Positions 23,979 through 34,668 of a DNA stretch of 64,000 nt are shown piece after piece. Source of the stretch: Mactromeris polynyma. Lineage: Eukaryota > Mollusca > Bivalvia > Venerida > Mactridae. The DNA lies in the NCBI GenBank assembly GCA_032209605.1, contig JASFXZ010000001.1, positions 41,172,619 through 41,236,618 on the forward strand. Direction: 5' to 3'. The stretch's first letter is position 1, and the number at the start of each line of letters is the position of its first letter. Made by a program: the position numbers and the translations under genes. A model generated the notes under the pieces. The model worked only from the letters and a program-made list of their open reading frames with translations. It was not told the DNA's origin and ran no database searches.

Positions 23979-24324
23979 GTAAGTGACATTTGTTTTTGGT
24001 CAGATCTTTTTAAATATGACGTCCTCGATTATAAAGTGTGAATGAAATTAAACAGCTTGAAATTGGGAATTAACGGTTACTAGTCGTTTTTGATCAAACC
24101 GTAGCATCTTCATGTAATGTCTAGCTGAACGCGATATTTTCAGAAAGTTTAAAAATGAACCGAGAGACCGACAGAAATTTGGCGACTTTTGCTCTATAAC
24201 GAATGCCTCTATTAATCTACTTGGGTATATCTATGAAAACGGTCAAGCCCTTCACACATGACTATTGTTTTACCACCAACACTCGCTAACATAGATGTTT
24301 TGAAGGTTTGAAATTTGGCGTGCT

Positions 24325-24428
24325 GTACGCCGCGGTGCAATACGTGACCAAACCACTACACCGCGGCGAAAGACATTTCTGTACGCCGCGGTGTCAGACA
24401 TCGACCCAAATTTTTGTACGCCGCGGTG
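24325..24428. repeat. cluster of GTACGCCGCGGTG motifs
   Basis: GTACGCCGCGGTG occurs at 24325-24337, 24381-24393 and 24416-24428, with an inverted ACACCGCGGCG at 24358-24368. A further CCGCGGCG lies in the exon candidate at about 23938. The palindromic core CCGCGG stands out in AT-rich DNA. Function unknown. Confidence 0.6.
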
Positions 24429-24973
24429 CAAAATGGAAGAAAGCACATTCCACTTGCCAAATGATGAAAGAAAACGTTACATGTAGTCTAGTTATAATGC
24501 CTAATCGACATGATCATGTTACTGGAGTTGAAAGTTTGAATTCTTACTTAAATGTTCAGCTTTTCTGAATCGTGCAAGTGTCTATTTCTTTCGTAGATTG
24601 TTTATTTAAGGTATTCATTATCTAATTTCAGATTATTCAGTGACCTTTTGATACATTTGTAGAAATCCATCATCTGCTGTTTCGGTGCTACGATTCTAGG
24701 TTCTATTAAAAAGGTGAGATATATATTAATAAATGGAACCTTTATGTATATATGTCTTTCTTATTTCTATTTAAAGTAATGTCTTATACTTACTGGTTAC
24801 GCAGTTAAACGATTCATTCCCTAAAGCGTTGATAGAATCTTTTAAACATCTGTAATCATTAACTTTAACAATACTTTCTTCCAAGTATCGATTTGTCAGT
24901 CCGCCTCAATTTGTGGCTATAGAAATATAGAGTAAACAGTTTTTTAGATTATCATAATGTTTTTGTTATTGAA

Positions 24974-25291
24974 TTCACATATGAGCACAAACTTCAATGT
25001 TTCCTTTTTAAAATGATTTATATCATTTTATGATTGATTATTATCTTCATGCTTCCTGTTTGATTTAAAATTGTGACTATTGCTCCTTACACCTTTAACT
25101 TAAAAACACACGAAAAACTGTAATTTTATCAAATATCCATTTTTAGATACATATTAAAAGTATTTATATTGAAAGTACAATATTTATTCACATATGTGCA
25201 CAAACTACAAAATATAAATATTTTAATGGTGTATTTAAAATTTAAATTAAATGTGATCTTCATGCTTCCCTGTTTGCTTTAAATTAGTACT
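24974..25291. repeat. diverged tandem duplication (~215-bp spacing)
   Basis: The block ATTCACATATGAGCACAAACT ... TCTTCATGCTTCC(C)TGTTTG appears at 24974-25078 and again at 25186-25291 with substitutions. The rest of 24430-25760 is AT-rich with no supported gene. Confidence 0.55.
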
Positions 25292-25760
25292 GTATTTGAA
25301 AAAAAATGAAAATACTGTCTCCGGTAAGCAACGATGAATACAGTAATACTTTTGAAGATATTATTGTGGGGTAAAGTATATTTGTGGTTAATAGGTACTC
25401 AGAACTTTACCAATTTTTTCTTCTTTTGAAATATTATTTATTAATTTTCTTGTTTTACATATTTTTTTTCATTTTTTCTTTTTATGTAGTTTAAAAGATG
25501 TGCATATGTTTAACAATTACTTTATTCTTTAATCGTGGATCTTAAAGAAGTCATTCACACGTTTTTAAAACTGTGAAATTTTGACAACAGACTGAACGTA
25601 ACGGTGCATTGAGAAGACAAGAAAATACTAAAAAAAGAATAAATGAATGCGATTTGTCGGGAAATAATTATGTTGAACGATTTTAGTTTTTTCCTATAAT
25701 TTCGAGTACATTATATATCGCGGTGCACGCGTGATCGGTATCCAACAGTGCTCGCGCAGC

Positions 25761-27640
25761 ATAATAATAATAATACATTCGTTATTTTCAGAAGGTTACA
25801 TAGTTAAGGTTAACAATAAATTGTACATCTTTTTTTCAATATGGCCTTCTATTAACAATATAAACACGAACAAACAAACAAGAATTCACACACGCACACA
25901 CATCCACACAATCAAACACGCATTCACACAATACATTGTACATGAACATCATGTTTTAACATCAGGATGTAAATGAGACTATTAAAAACTACAAAAGTTA
26001 AGATGATCTGAAAATAAAAATTGAAATAAAACAACAACAACAACAGACACCTCACATAAGACACATACATACAATAATGAAATATTATTGATATAATTGT
26101 TTAAGCATTAAGTAGTTCCTATAATTATTTTTAAATGTTTCTGTATCAGACAGGCAACGTATATTTACAGGAATTGAATTCCATACCTCACGAGCATAAA
26201 AAGAGAATGTTTGTTAACCATAATTTGATTTAAAGGAAAACGGTGCTATGTCATTGTTGGTGGTGGATCTTAATGAGTATGTAGAATTGTGGGTGAAAGA
26301 AATTATATCATGAAAGTAAGTGGGCATTTTATTATGTAAGAATTTATGCACTATAGTTGCTGAGAGAAATTTACATCTATGTTCAAATGATAGCCACCCT
26401 AATTCAATGAATAAGGGTCGTGATGGTGTTATTTGTGGTCTATGTAGAATAATATTTGCTGCTTTTTTCTGTATTATGGATATTTTCTTGTTGTTTGCTA
26501 CAAGCCCTCGACACCATATAGGGCAACAATAGTCCATTGAAGATAATACAAACAGTATGTAAGAATTGTAGAATAATTTCCTTGTGTTGATGTTTAAAAT
26601 ATAGTTTATTCTTTTTAATAAATTTAACTTTGATTTGAGTTTGTGACATACGTGATCTATATGTGCATTCCAGCGAAGATTTTTATCAATGATTACTCCA
26701 AGCATATTGTGGTTACTTACCTGTTCTAGAGTGATATAATATTTACATAAAGTGATAGCGAAGAATTTAGTATAGGTCTTTTAGCATTTGAAATTATCAT
26801 ACATTTAGTTTTATTAGGATGAATGGACATGTTGTTCCGGAAACACCAATCAGAAACCATGTCCAAATCGCCCTGTAGGGACTGCTGTATTTCGACAATG
26901 TTATAACCAGATAAGTGTAATGTTGAGTCATCTGCGTAGAGATCGATAGTCGAATTTTGAAGATAAAATGGAATGCCATTGATATATATTAGGAAAAAGA
27001 AGGGGACCAAGAATAGATCCCTGTGAAACACCGGATTTGACCTCTTGAAAGGTTGACTTGTTGGATCCGATTTTTACACATTGCCTTCTATTTATCAAAT
27101 AAGACCGCATCAAAGCTAACGAGTTTTACGAGAAGTGGTACATTCGGAGCTTTTCAAGTAAAATACTATGATCCACTAAATCAAAAGCTTTCATAGATCA
27201 AGAAATACAGACCCAATCAAATGTCTTTGAGCCACGAATCGACAAGCCTTATTTAAGAAGAATGGCAAGAATGATTTTGGCGAAATCCAGACTGATATTT
27301 ATGAAGTAGTTGGTGTTTGTCTAGAAAAGTTTTGAGGCTTTTGGCAATGTGTCTTTCAAATATTTTAGATATTGTTGGAATAATAGATATAGGACGGTAA
27401 TTGTTAAGATCATCTTTATCAGAGCCCTTGTGCAGTGGAATAATATATGCATCTTTTAATTGATCAGGAAATACACCACAAGCTATACTATTATTTATAA
27501 TGGATGTTATAGGACCAATGATAGTATCACCACAAAGTTTAAGAATATTGGGACCGATATTATCCAGACCAGAAGCTTTAGAAATGTCTAATTTTCCTAT
27601 TATTCTCCGAACATCGTATGTAGTAATGAAGTCTGATAGA
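25761..27640 (-). mobile_element. CR1/Jockey-like LINE, 5'-truncated and frameshifted
   Basis: On the minus strand the reverse transcriptase starts mid-domain at about 27640 (KLDISKASGLDNIGP, then NNYRPISI). It continues through the SGVSQGSILGPLLF block and the catalytic YADD (26927-26938) to the typical C-terminal region (WLSFEHRCKFLSA; EVWNSIPVNIR) with a stop at 26085. At least four frame disruptions (about 27240, 27000, 26720, 26213) make it inactive. A 3'UTR follows and ends in an (ATA)n/(TTA)n tract at 25761-25774. The endonuclease and ORF1 are missing. GCAGC at 25756-25760 and about 27657-27661 may be a target duplication. Confidence 0.85.
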
Positions 27641-27817
27641 AGTGATCAAACCGGATGCAGCGATTATACAAGCTATTTATTAACAATTAGTGCTCTTTAT
27701 AGGGAAACATTTGGGGGGGAAATGTGACATTTTATAGAATAGCCTTGAAATAAAATATTGGTTTGGCTAATTATAGCTTAACAAAAGCTTTGAATATGTA
27801 TGCGCTCAGGCCATTTA

Positions 27818-28088
27818 TTAAAAACTCGTTTTTGCTTTCAAATAATTCTTTAAGCTTAAACATATTTGGACGTGACCAGTAATATTTTGTATGTATTTCT
27901 TGCGTAGCTCAATATATAAAGAATATTCTAAAATAAAGTGATACTCGTTTTCAATTTTGTTGCAGATTAAACATGTTCTGTCATCTATTGGGATACTTCT
28001 AGGTTTATGCCATCTACCGGACTCTATATTTAAATAATGCGATGTTATTATTAATCTTGACATTGCGATCCTAAATTTACTGTGTGTT
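27818..28088 (-). mobile_element. second LINE fragment: C-terminal zinc-binding region
   Basis: The minus-strand frame reads KFRIAMSRLIITSHYLNIE, then CLICNKIENEYHF, the CxxC...H pattern found at the C-terminus (zf-RVT-like) of many LINE polymerases. It differs from the LINE at 25761-27640, which ends without such a motif. It is only the last ~90 codons, butted against a SINE. Confidence 0.65.
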
Positions 28089-28305
28089 TGTTTCATCGGG
28101 TTTAACGCCGTTTCTCAACGATATTTCAGTTATATACGGCGACCGGTTCACCTAACCAGTTTTTCCTGGACTGAATTCTTACCAGTACTAACTTACCCTT
28201 CCACAAGGAGCCGGCAACTTCGACATTTTTGTCAAATTTTCATGGAAGGGTATGACCTGCCGCGACCGGGAATCGAACCCAGATCGCCGGGTTACAAATC
28301 CAGAT
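28088..28305 (-). mobile_element. tRNA-derived SINE, 5'-truncated
   Basis: The minus strand begins near a tRNA anticodon-arm remnant, then has a good B box (GGGTTCGATTCCC), a body, and the tail CGGCGTTAAACCCGATGA. The tail matches the SINE at 47405-47672 (CGGCGATAAACCCGATAA) and resembles the one at 42986-43215. The A-box half is missing. Confidence 0.8.
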
Positions 28306-29119
28306 AAAATTGTTACTCAAAATTAATAACAGATTTAAAGAAATGCGCCCTACTCGAGTTTTCCAAACGACTCTGCCAATTTTGAATACTAGTGTCTATA
28401 AGTCTATATATAGGTCCGTGACTTTATATTTAAAAGTGAAAACATTTTATTAATATTGTAATACAGATGTTACAATTATTCAGACAAATAGCCTGCATAA
28501 CTTATATAATATAAATTTAATACCACTAGATTTGATCTTGATTTTATAAGTTTTATATCGTTTTTCGAGAAAATAGAGATCATTCAATGAATAGTATACA
28601 TCGTAAGCATAATTCCACTTCAATAGTAAGACAGCGTAGCTTGATGTTTTTGCAAAAATGATAAAATTTATTATTTATGACTTTGTGGTAATATTTGAAA
28701 ATTAATGCATCCAGACTTTATTCAAACTAGAGGCTTAAATGTTATACTTATTGTCCGGAGTACACACTTGTTCATAATATATCACAACCAAAATTATATT
28801 TACTTTCAATTAGATATTATCACCAATGCACATAATGATGATGGTATAAATAATTGCATTCCATCGTCAAAAATACAAGATTATGTTTTTAAATGTAACA
28901 GACAAAATAAATAGTTGTATTTTGTCAGTTTCATTATAATTTCTGTTGAAAAAAGACAAATGTATCTTTGCGATGCTAGAAAGCTAAGTATTCAATATAT
29001 TTGTTTCGTAAGAGGCTACAATATAAGTATCATGAATGTATTATACATTCTGACAAGAAATGCATTGATGCAAAGCATCCAAGGGCGCCGCAAAACTGGT
29101 GCACAATGTTTTGGAATAG
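28306..29119. other. no supported gene
   Basis: AT-rich sequence with short adjacent plus-strand frames (28705-28914, 28915-29124) that lack domain features. Confidence 0.4.
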
Positions 29120-29705
29120 CGTAATGGCGGGAAAATGTTTTAGAATAGTCCATTTTCATACTATCATTGGCGTGTATTTCCTTTTAAACACCGTAACTTG
29201 CATAAATATCCACGTTACAAGTACCAATGTGTTCAGGGCCGTAAATTGCCTCCCCTTCCAGGGGAGGCACCCCGCCGAGCGGAGCGAGACGAAAATTTTT
29301 TTGGACCCTTTTTAGACAAAAAATGATTTTTTTTCAGCCCGCAATAGGAGGCAACTGCCTACATGCCTCCATGTAATTTACGGCCCTGGTGTTAATATTG
29401 ATATAAGTAAATTGAAAATGAAGTTTTTTATAATTAATTATTTTTTATTTTATCTTCGACACCTCACACATGCTGTTTATGTAGAATCGTCCGTTTTGGA
29501 ATAGTCCATTTTCACACTATCATTGGTGTGTATTTCCTTTTTAACACCGTAAATTGCATGAATATCCACATTACAAGTACCAATGTGTTAATATTGATTT
29601 AAGTAAAGTGAAAATGAAGATTTTTATAATTCATTTATTATTATTTTATCTTCGACACCTAACACACATGCTGTTTATGTAGAATCGTCCTAATTTTCGG
29701 GGATC
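29120..29705 (+). repeat. tandem duplication, two ~210-bp copies
   Basis: Copy 1 (about 29120-29490, interrupted by an insertion) and copy 2 (about 29491-29705) share GGAATAGTCCATTTTCA..., CACTATCATTGG, AAGTACCAATGTGTT, TTATCTTCGACACCT and GTTTATGTAGAATCGTCC in order. Non-coding. Confidence 0.85.
29234..29388. mobile_element. hAT-like MITE nested in copy 1 of the duplication
   Basis: 155-bp insertion with termini CAGGGCCGTAAATT and AATTTACGGCCCTG, flanked by GTGTT on both sides (29229-29233, 29389-29393). The downstream duplicate still shows the uninterrupted site (CCAATGTGTTAATATTG), which proves insertion and a 5-bp target duplication. Confidence 0.88.
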
Positions 29706-30079
29706 AGCAAGTATTTATCATAAACATATCGTTTTAACTTTGTAAAAGACATTTATTCGACAATACAAATGCATTAAAAATATGTTATTTCTAAATCATA
29801 AAAATACAAAATGTAACGTGTAATATTTACTGCAGTTTAACCCTTAATAAAAAAATAGATTCAGTTATAAATAGATGCTCCTAGTCCCAAAAGTTTCGTG
29901 ATTCCATTAAAGGCCCCGTCCTCATGGGCGGCGCCAACAAATCAGTACAGTCCGGGGCAATTTCATTATGCTGAGGTGGCTAATCAAGTCGCGAACGATT
30001 ATGATCACGAGACGTTAAAGTAGCGTATATATAATCGGTTATAGCATGGAGCTAATATCGATCAGATCTCGGAATGTTA
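29706..30079. other. no supported gene
   Basis: Unique-looking sequence. No open frame or repeat was recognised. Confidence 0.35.
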
Positions 30080-30377
30080 AGGGAGACAATTCAATTAGTG
30101 TCGCACCTTGCAGAATCAAGGATAATCAAGGGAGACTATCAAGTAAAATTCTTAGATATTTCTGGCAATGAGCAAGTGAAAAAGATGAGTGAAATAAAAG
30201 TTTCCGTTGGTTTACCGCGGAATAACGGTGAATTATGATCCGATAAACTTTCAGTGTTATTATCAAAGCGATTATAACACTGAAACGGACTACTTTTTCT
30301 AAGAAAAATCCTATTGAGCGCCCAAATGCAGTTCTCTCCTTCGTTGAAATTGTAAGTAAAACAGCAGTTGTCTCCCT
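30080..30377. mobile_element. GGGAGACAA-ended MITE
   Basis: 298 bp with ends AGGGAGACAATTC and GCAGTTGTCTCCCT, flanked by TA (30078-30079, 30378-30379). A second AGGGAGAC motif and a hairpin (CAGTGTTAT...ATAACACTG, about 30251-30285) lie inside. No coding capacity. Confidence 0.6.
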
Positions 30378-30619
30378 TACCAGTTTACTTTTGTCAACTT
30401 ATCAAAACGAAAAGGTACAAAAGCAACGCCACTTATGAAAATATTGCGTCCGCTGCTCACTCGATTAAATAATTTTCGATATTACGCCGAAACTTACAAA
30501 TGTCCTCTATGTATTTGATCGCTTTTGAAACAATGCATCAATGGTCTTGTCAGTATTGCTTTACTATCTGTTCTATCGTTTTAATGATGATATATAAAGA
30601 ACATGAGCAGGAATGCCTG

Positions 30620-31340
30620 ACACAAAGCGCACTGACATCTCTACAACACAAGGAGACAAACATGTTTTCCATTGATGCCAAGCGCACAGACATCTCTACA
30701 ACACAAGGAGACAAACATGTTTTCCATTGATGCCAAGCCCACAGACATCTCTACAACACAAGGAGACAAACATGTTTCCATTGATGCCAAGCGCACAGAC
30801 ATCTCTACAACACAAGGAGACAAACATGTTTTCCATTGATGCCAAGCGCACAGACATCTCTACAACACAATGAGACAAACATGTTTTCCATTGATGCCAA
30901 GCGCACAGACATCTCTACAACACAAGAAGACAAACATGTTTTCCATTGATGCCAAGCGCACAGACATCTCTACAACACAAGAAGACAAACATGTTTTCCA
31001 TTGATGCCAAGCGCACAGACATCTCTACAACACAAGGAGACAAACATGTTTTCCATTGATGCCAAGCGCACAGACATCTCTACAACACAAGGAGACAAAC
31101 ATGTTTTCCATTGATGCCAAGCGCACAGACATCTCTACAACACAAGGAGACAAACATGTTTTCCATTGATGCCAAGCGCACAGACATCTCTACAACACAA
31201 GGAGACAAACATGTTTTCCATTGATGCCAAGCGCACAGACATCTCTACAACACAAGGAGACAAACATGTTTTCCATTGATGCCAAGCGCACAGACATCTC
31301 TACAACACAAGGAGACAAACATGTTTTCCATTGATGCCTT
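30620..31340. repeat. 55-bp minisatellite, ~13 units
   Basis: Unit of 55 bp containing GCGCACAGACATCTCTACAA, CACAAGGAGACAAACATG and TTTTCCATTGATGCCAA, nearly identical across units; one 54-bp unit occurs near 30770. 55 is not a multiple of three, so reading frames drift. No gene function is likely. Confidence 0.92.
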
Positions 31341-31344
31341 GATG

Positions 31345-31890
31345 TACTTCTATACATTTATCATGTTTGCGATATGTTTCCGCCATGCATGTCTTGAGAA
31401 ATATACTTATTTACCTAATTCGTCTTAAATTAAATACGACTTTCATGTCAACATGACCAGAGGCGGATCCAGGATTTGGTCTTAAGGGGTCTTAGGGGGG
31501 GGGGGGAGGGCGTAACTCTTTGGTCATTTTTTTGGTTTTGCTCAAGCCTTTAAAACGGCAAAGATTGTGTTTTATTCTTTGTTTATAAGTTATTGAACAT
31601 AAAACCAATTCAGAAGGACTTTATTAAATACAACCCATAAGCAGCGGTGGAACAATCTCTGTATATGTTCGTATTTATACTCAAGACATACATATAAGAT
31701 TGGGGAATGTTAGGGAGGGCGCGCGCCGGGTGCGTCCCCCCCCCCCTGGATCCGCTAGTGATGACACAGTTTCGTATTACACACCGAACTGACAGGTATG
31801 CTTATACCAGCCCACACATCTTGCCAACTTCCCTGATATGGACAGTCATTATCTTGTTTATACAATGTCGTTTATAATTATCATGTCAGA
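31345..31890 (+). repeat. duplicated segment, copy 1 (copy 2 at 33815-34075)
   Basis: Excluding an insertion at 31458-31760, the text matches 33815-34075: GATGTACT.CTATACATTT, CCGCCATG.ATGTCTTGA, TTACACACCGA, CAGCCCACACATCTTG and TATGGACAGTCATTATCTTG. Confidence 0.8.
31458..31760. mobile_element. hAT-like non-autonomous element
   Basis: Termini CAGAGGCGGATCCAG and CTGGATCCGCTAGTG (12 of 15 positions complementary). ATGAC flanks both sides (31453-31457, 31761-31765). The paralogous segment at about 33958-33966 has AAATGACAGAGTTTCG without the insertion. Contains a run of 11-12 G near 31497. Decayed relatives are at 13255-13612 and 59455-59690. Confidence 0.8.
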
Positions 31891-32597
31891 CAACACGCAA
31901 GGAACGTGTACATACATCACTAAAACACTAGGGGACAAGAAAACATCCACAAAGATAAACAGGACAAGACGTAAACATTAAATTCTTACCATTGCGTTAC
32001 GTATTATTGTAAGAGAAAACAACAAATGACGCAGATATGTAGATGGTCATTTACGTGTATCTCCAGAGACTCAATGAGAGAATCTTTGCGAATTATTCTC
32101 TCGGCGTCGTATTCAACATTTGGTTAACGAGATCGCTGAGAGAAATATAAACAACAGGGTATTAGTGTCGTGGAGAAGTATTTATGCGACGTTATTACCC
32201 CCTATATCCGTTCTATACCACTCAATATACTTATGCCTCATTACCAGATATCAGAAGAGGCAATATATTAATTTAAAGCAGCTGCTCCGACAAACATAGT
32301 GCACATGTCTATAAAACAGGACCTCTTTGAATAAGTTTATGGTGAAAATACCATCATTATTTTAGTCAAATATTTTATATGGCTGTTAGCGGTTATTGTT
32401 GTGTTTCTTGACATTGTATTTAATGGTAATATTAGTTGCGTTATTTAGATAACGAGCCACTGACAACCTGTTCTTATGACAGTTCCCTGAAATAATCAAT
32501 CGCGCAAATGAAATAACTACAGATGCACATTTTTCGCTGAGAAATTATGTCTCGGAGATTTTTTTCAAAAAGAAAATTAAAGTAGGCCTACAGCAAT
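31891..32597. other. no supported gene
   Basis: No long frame, RNA gene or repeat recognised. Confidence 0.35.
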
Positions 32598-32771
32598 TCT
32601 TTTCTTAAAGACACCTTGAAATAAAATCCTCTTTGTTACTATGACGACTTTTATTTCTTTCCTTCAAATTTTTCTTCCATATTTTTACCCCATGTAGATA
32701 ATCAGACTACCTCACAACTAGGACCGATGTTCAACAGAACCAGTGATGGTATTGTCATTGAGGTTTCGTTG
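32598..32771. mobile_element. diverged AAGACC-family MITE
   Basis: Matches the founder MITE at 2674-2850 in order (CTTAAAGAC, CTTGAAATAAA, TTTTTCTTCCATATTT, CTACCTCACAACTAGGACC, CATTGAGGTTTCG) but with many changes. The ends are degraded. Confidence 0.6.
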
Positions 32772-33814
32772 TGTACAAAATATCCCGAAATACTATCTAA
32801 GTACAGACTCCTTTAGAGATATTGGTCCGAATGTTTCACCACGCCAGGGGTAGCACCCATTGCAATTCTGAACACCTCCATTTGCTTGGGCCGCTTTGAC
32901 AGATACTGTTGTTCAACGCATTCTTCTGATTTACAGATCACCGGATCTCACAAGCAAAATAATTTACGTGATGATGGACTGATGGCATTTCGTAATGAAG
33001 CAATCTGTGTTACTTCTCTAACGAAGCACATCTGAACATTCTATGAGAAGAATTCGACACACATTGCATTACAAAGTAGTTACATACAGGTATCGTGTGT
33101 TCCAGTTGCATGCGACCTCTGTAGTTAATTCGCCATTAAAAGTTGGGGGAAATGGCGTGGTGTTCAATAGACTAGTACTAGAATATGGCACTTCCTTGTG
33201 TGTCCAATAAAAGCTATCCAGATTTTCATGTGCTAACGTTTTCATTCAGGCTAGTAATGATCATTCATTTGAACATGGATATGCTACCGCGGAAGCACAG
33301 TGGCGTCGCTACTAGGGCGACAAGGGCAAGCTAAGGCCATGCGCCTATCATAAAACTGAGATTTTTCATCATTTGGCTGTCTAAAAGTTAAGCTTTGGTT
33401 ATTCTGTTATCAAAATGCATGTACACGAACTGTCACAGATAAGTGACGAAACACAACTGATGTCGGAGGAACATCCTCATTTTTTAGTTGTTCTTCCAAT
33501 AACTAGTTCTATGGCAATTTTTGACACTCGCATCGCTTAACTTCGAACTACCTTTTCCGGAAGTGGCGCAAGAATAACAGGTAACTGAATCGGTTAAAAA
33601 TAGTTCAACATCAGAGCGTATCCTGCATAATATACTCAATACTGGTAGTAATCTTTCTGCGCAATTAAATTTAATGGTTCAACAATGGAAACAATGATTC
33701 GTTATTTCTGTGAATCTAGACGTGTTGAATACAAAACCAGTGGTCAATACCGAACAACTACCGTCCTTTCAGCACTTTGATTTCTTAGTGTGGTTGCCCG
33801 TTTTTTCGTTGGTG
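32772..33814. other. no supported gene; possible hAT end
   Basis: No gene. CAGTGGCGTCGCTACTAGGG at 33299 resembles a hAT-type terminus, but no matching partner was found. An ETS-like CCGGAAGTGGCG is at about 33556-33567. Confidence 0.3.
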
Positions 33815-34075
33815 CATAGATGTACTGCTATACATTTTTCATATCTGTCGTGAATAACTTTCCGCCATGAATGTCTTGAAAAATAAACTTATTTATATAC
33901 CTCGTCTTAAATTGAATACACGTGGCCTTTCATGTCATTTGTTATTTATTCGCAATTTAAATGACAGAGTTTCGTGTTACACACCGAGATTACAGGGTTG
34001 CTTATATCAGCCCACACATCTTGTGATTTTTCCTTATATGGACAGTCATTATCTTGGTTTTAAAATGTCTTATAT
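33815..34075 (+). repeat. duplicated segment, copy 2 (uninterrupted)
   Basis: Paralogue of 31345-31890 without the hAT-like insertion. Diverged by substitutions and small indels. Confidence 0.75.
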
Positions 34076-34668
34076 CATTTAGTGTCTGTAACTTTGACAA
34101 ATTAGTGTTTTTAATTCTTAGAATTATAACAAATACGGATCCAAATAGTCAGTGCATTATGTAAATTATATATTTGTGGTCGTTGTTTTCGATCTGCTTC
34201 ATTAAACCAGACAATTTATGAATGCGTTTTTCAGCAAATAATTGTTAAATAATCGATTATTTAGTGAAAATAATCGTGATGAAGACTTACTGTCTACATC
34301 AAATTATGAAAGATATCTTTATGACTAGTGCATGATTGATAACACAGTTTTCCAAGTTCATTTACATGTATGGATTGTCATAAACATTTCAAATGCATTG
34401 TCATTGAGTCTAACCCTCTCAAGGCACCTTCAAGCAATACTAACAAATCAGAGTATTTCTTAAAAGATTTGTACAATTATATATTATCCTGTTGTTGTTT
34501 CAAGTGCTTAAGAGAACCAGTCTCGTCACAGGGTTCACTAAGACAGCTGTTTATTTACTGCTGTACAGGGACACCATATAATGTCTAGCTGTCTCACTTG
34601 ATGTCATAAAACTAAACAGGCTATCATTCTTGGGAATTTTCACAGGTGGAATATTCTCTGAATCATAT
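34076..34668. other. no supported gene
   Basis: AT-rich flank of the 36-bp array. A 72-codon frame at 34370-34588 has no recognisable features. Confidence 0.35.

Noticed and set aside
30641..30878. Minus-strand Cys/Val-rich frames in the 55-bp array as a gene
   Set aside because: Period 55 shifts frame each unit; the frames are short products of the minisatellite.
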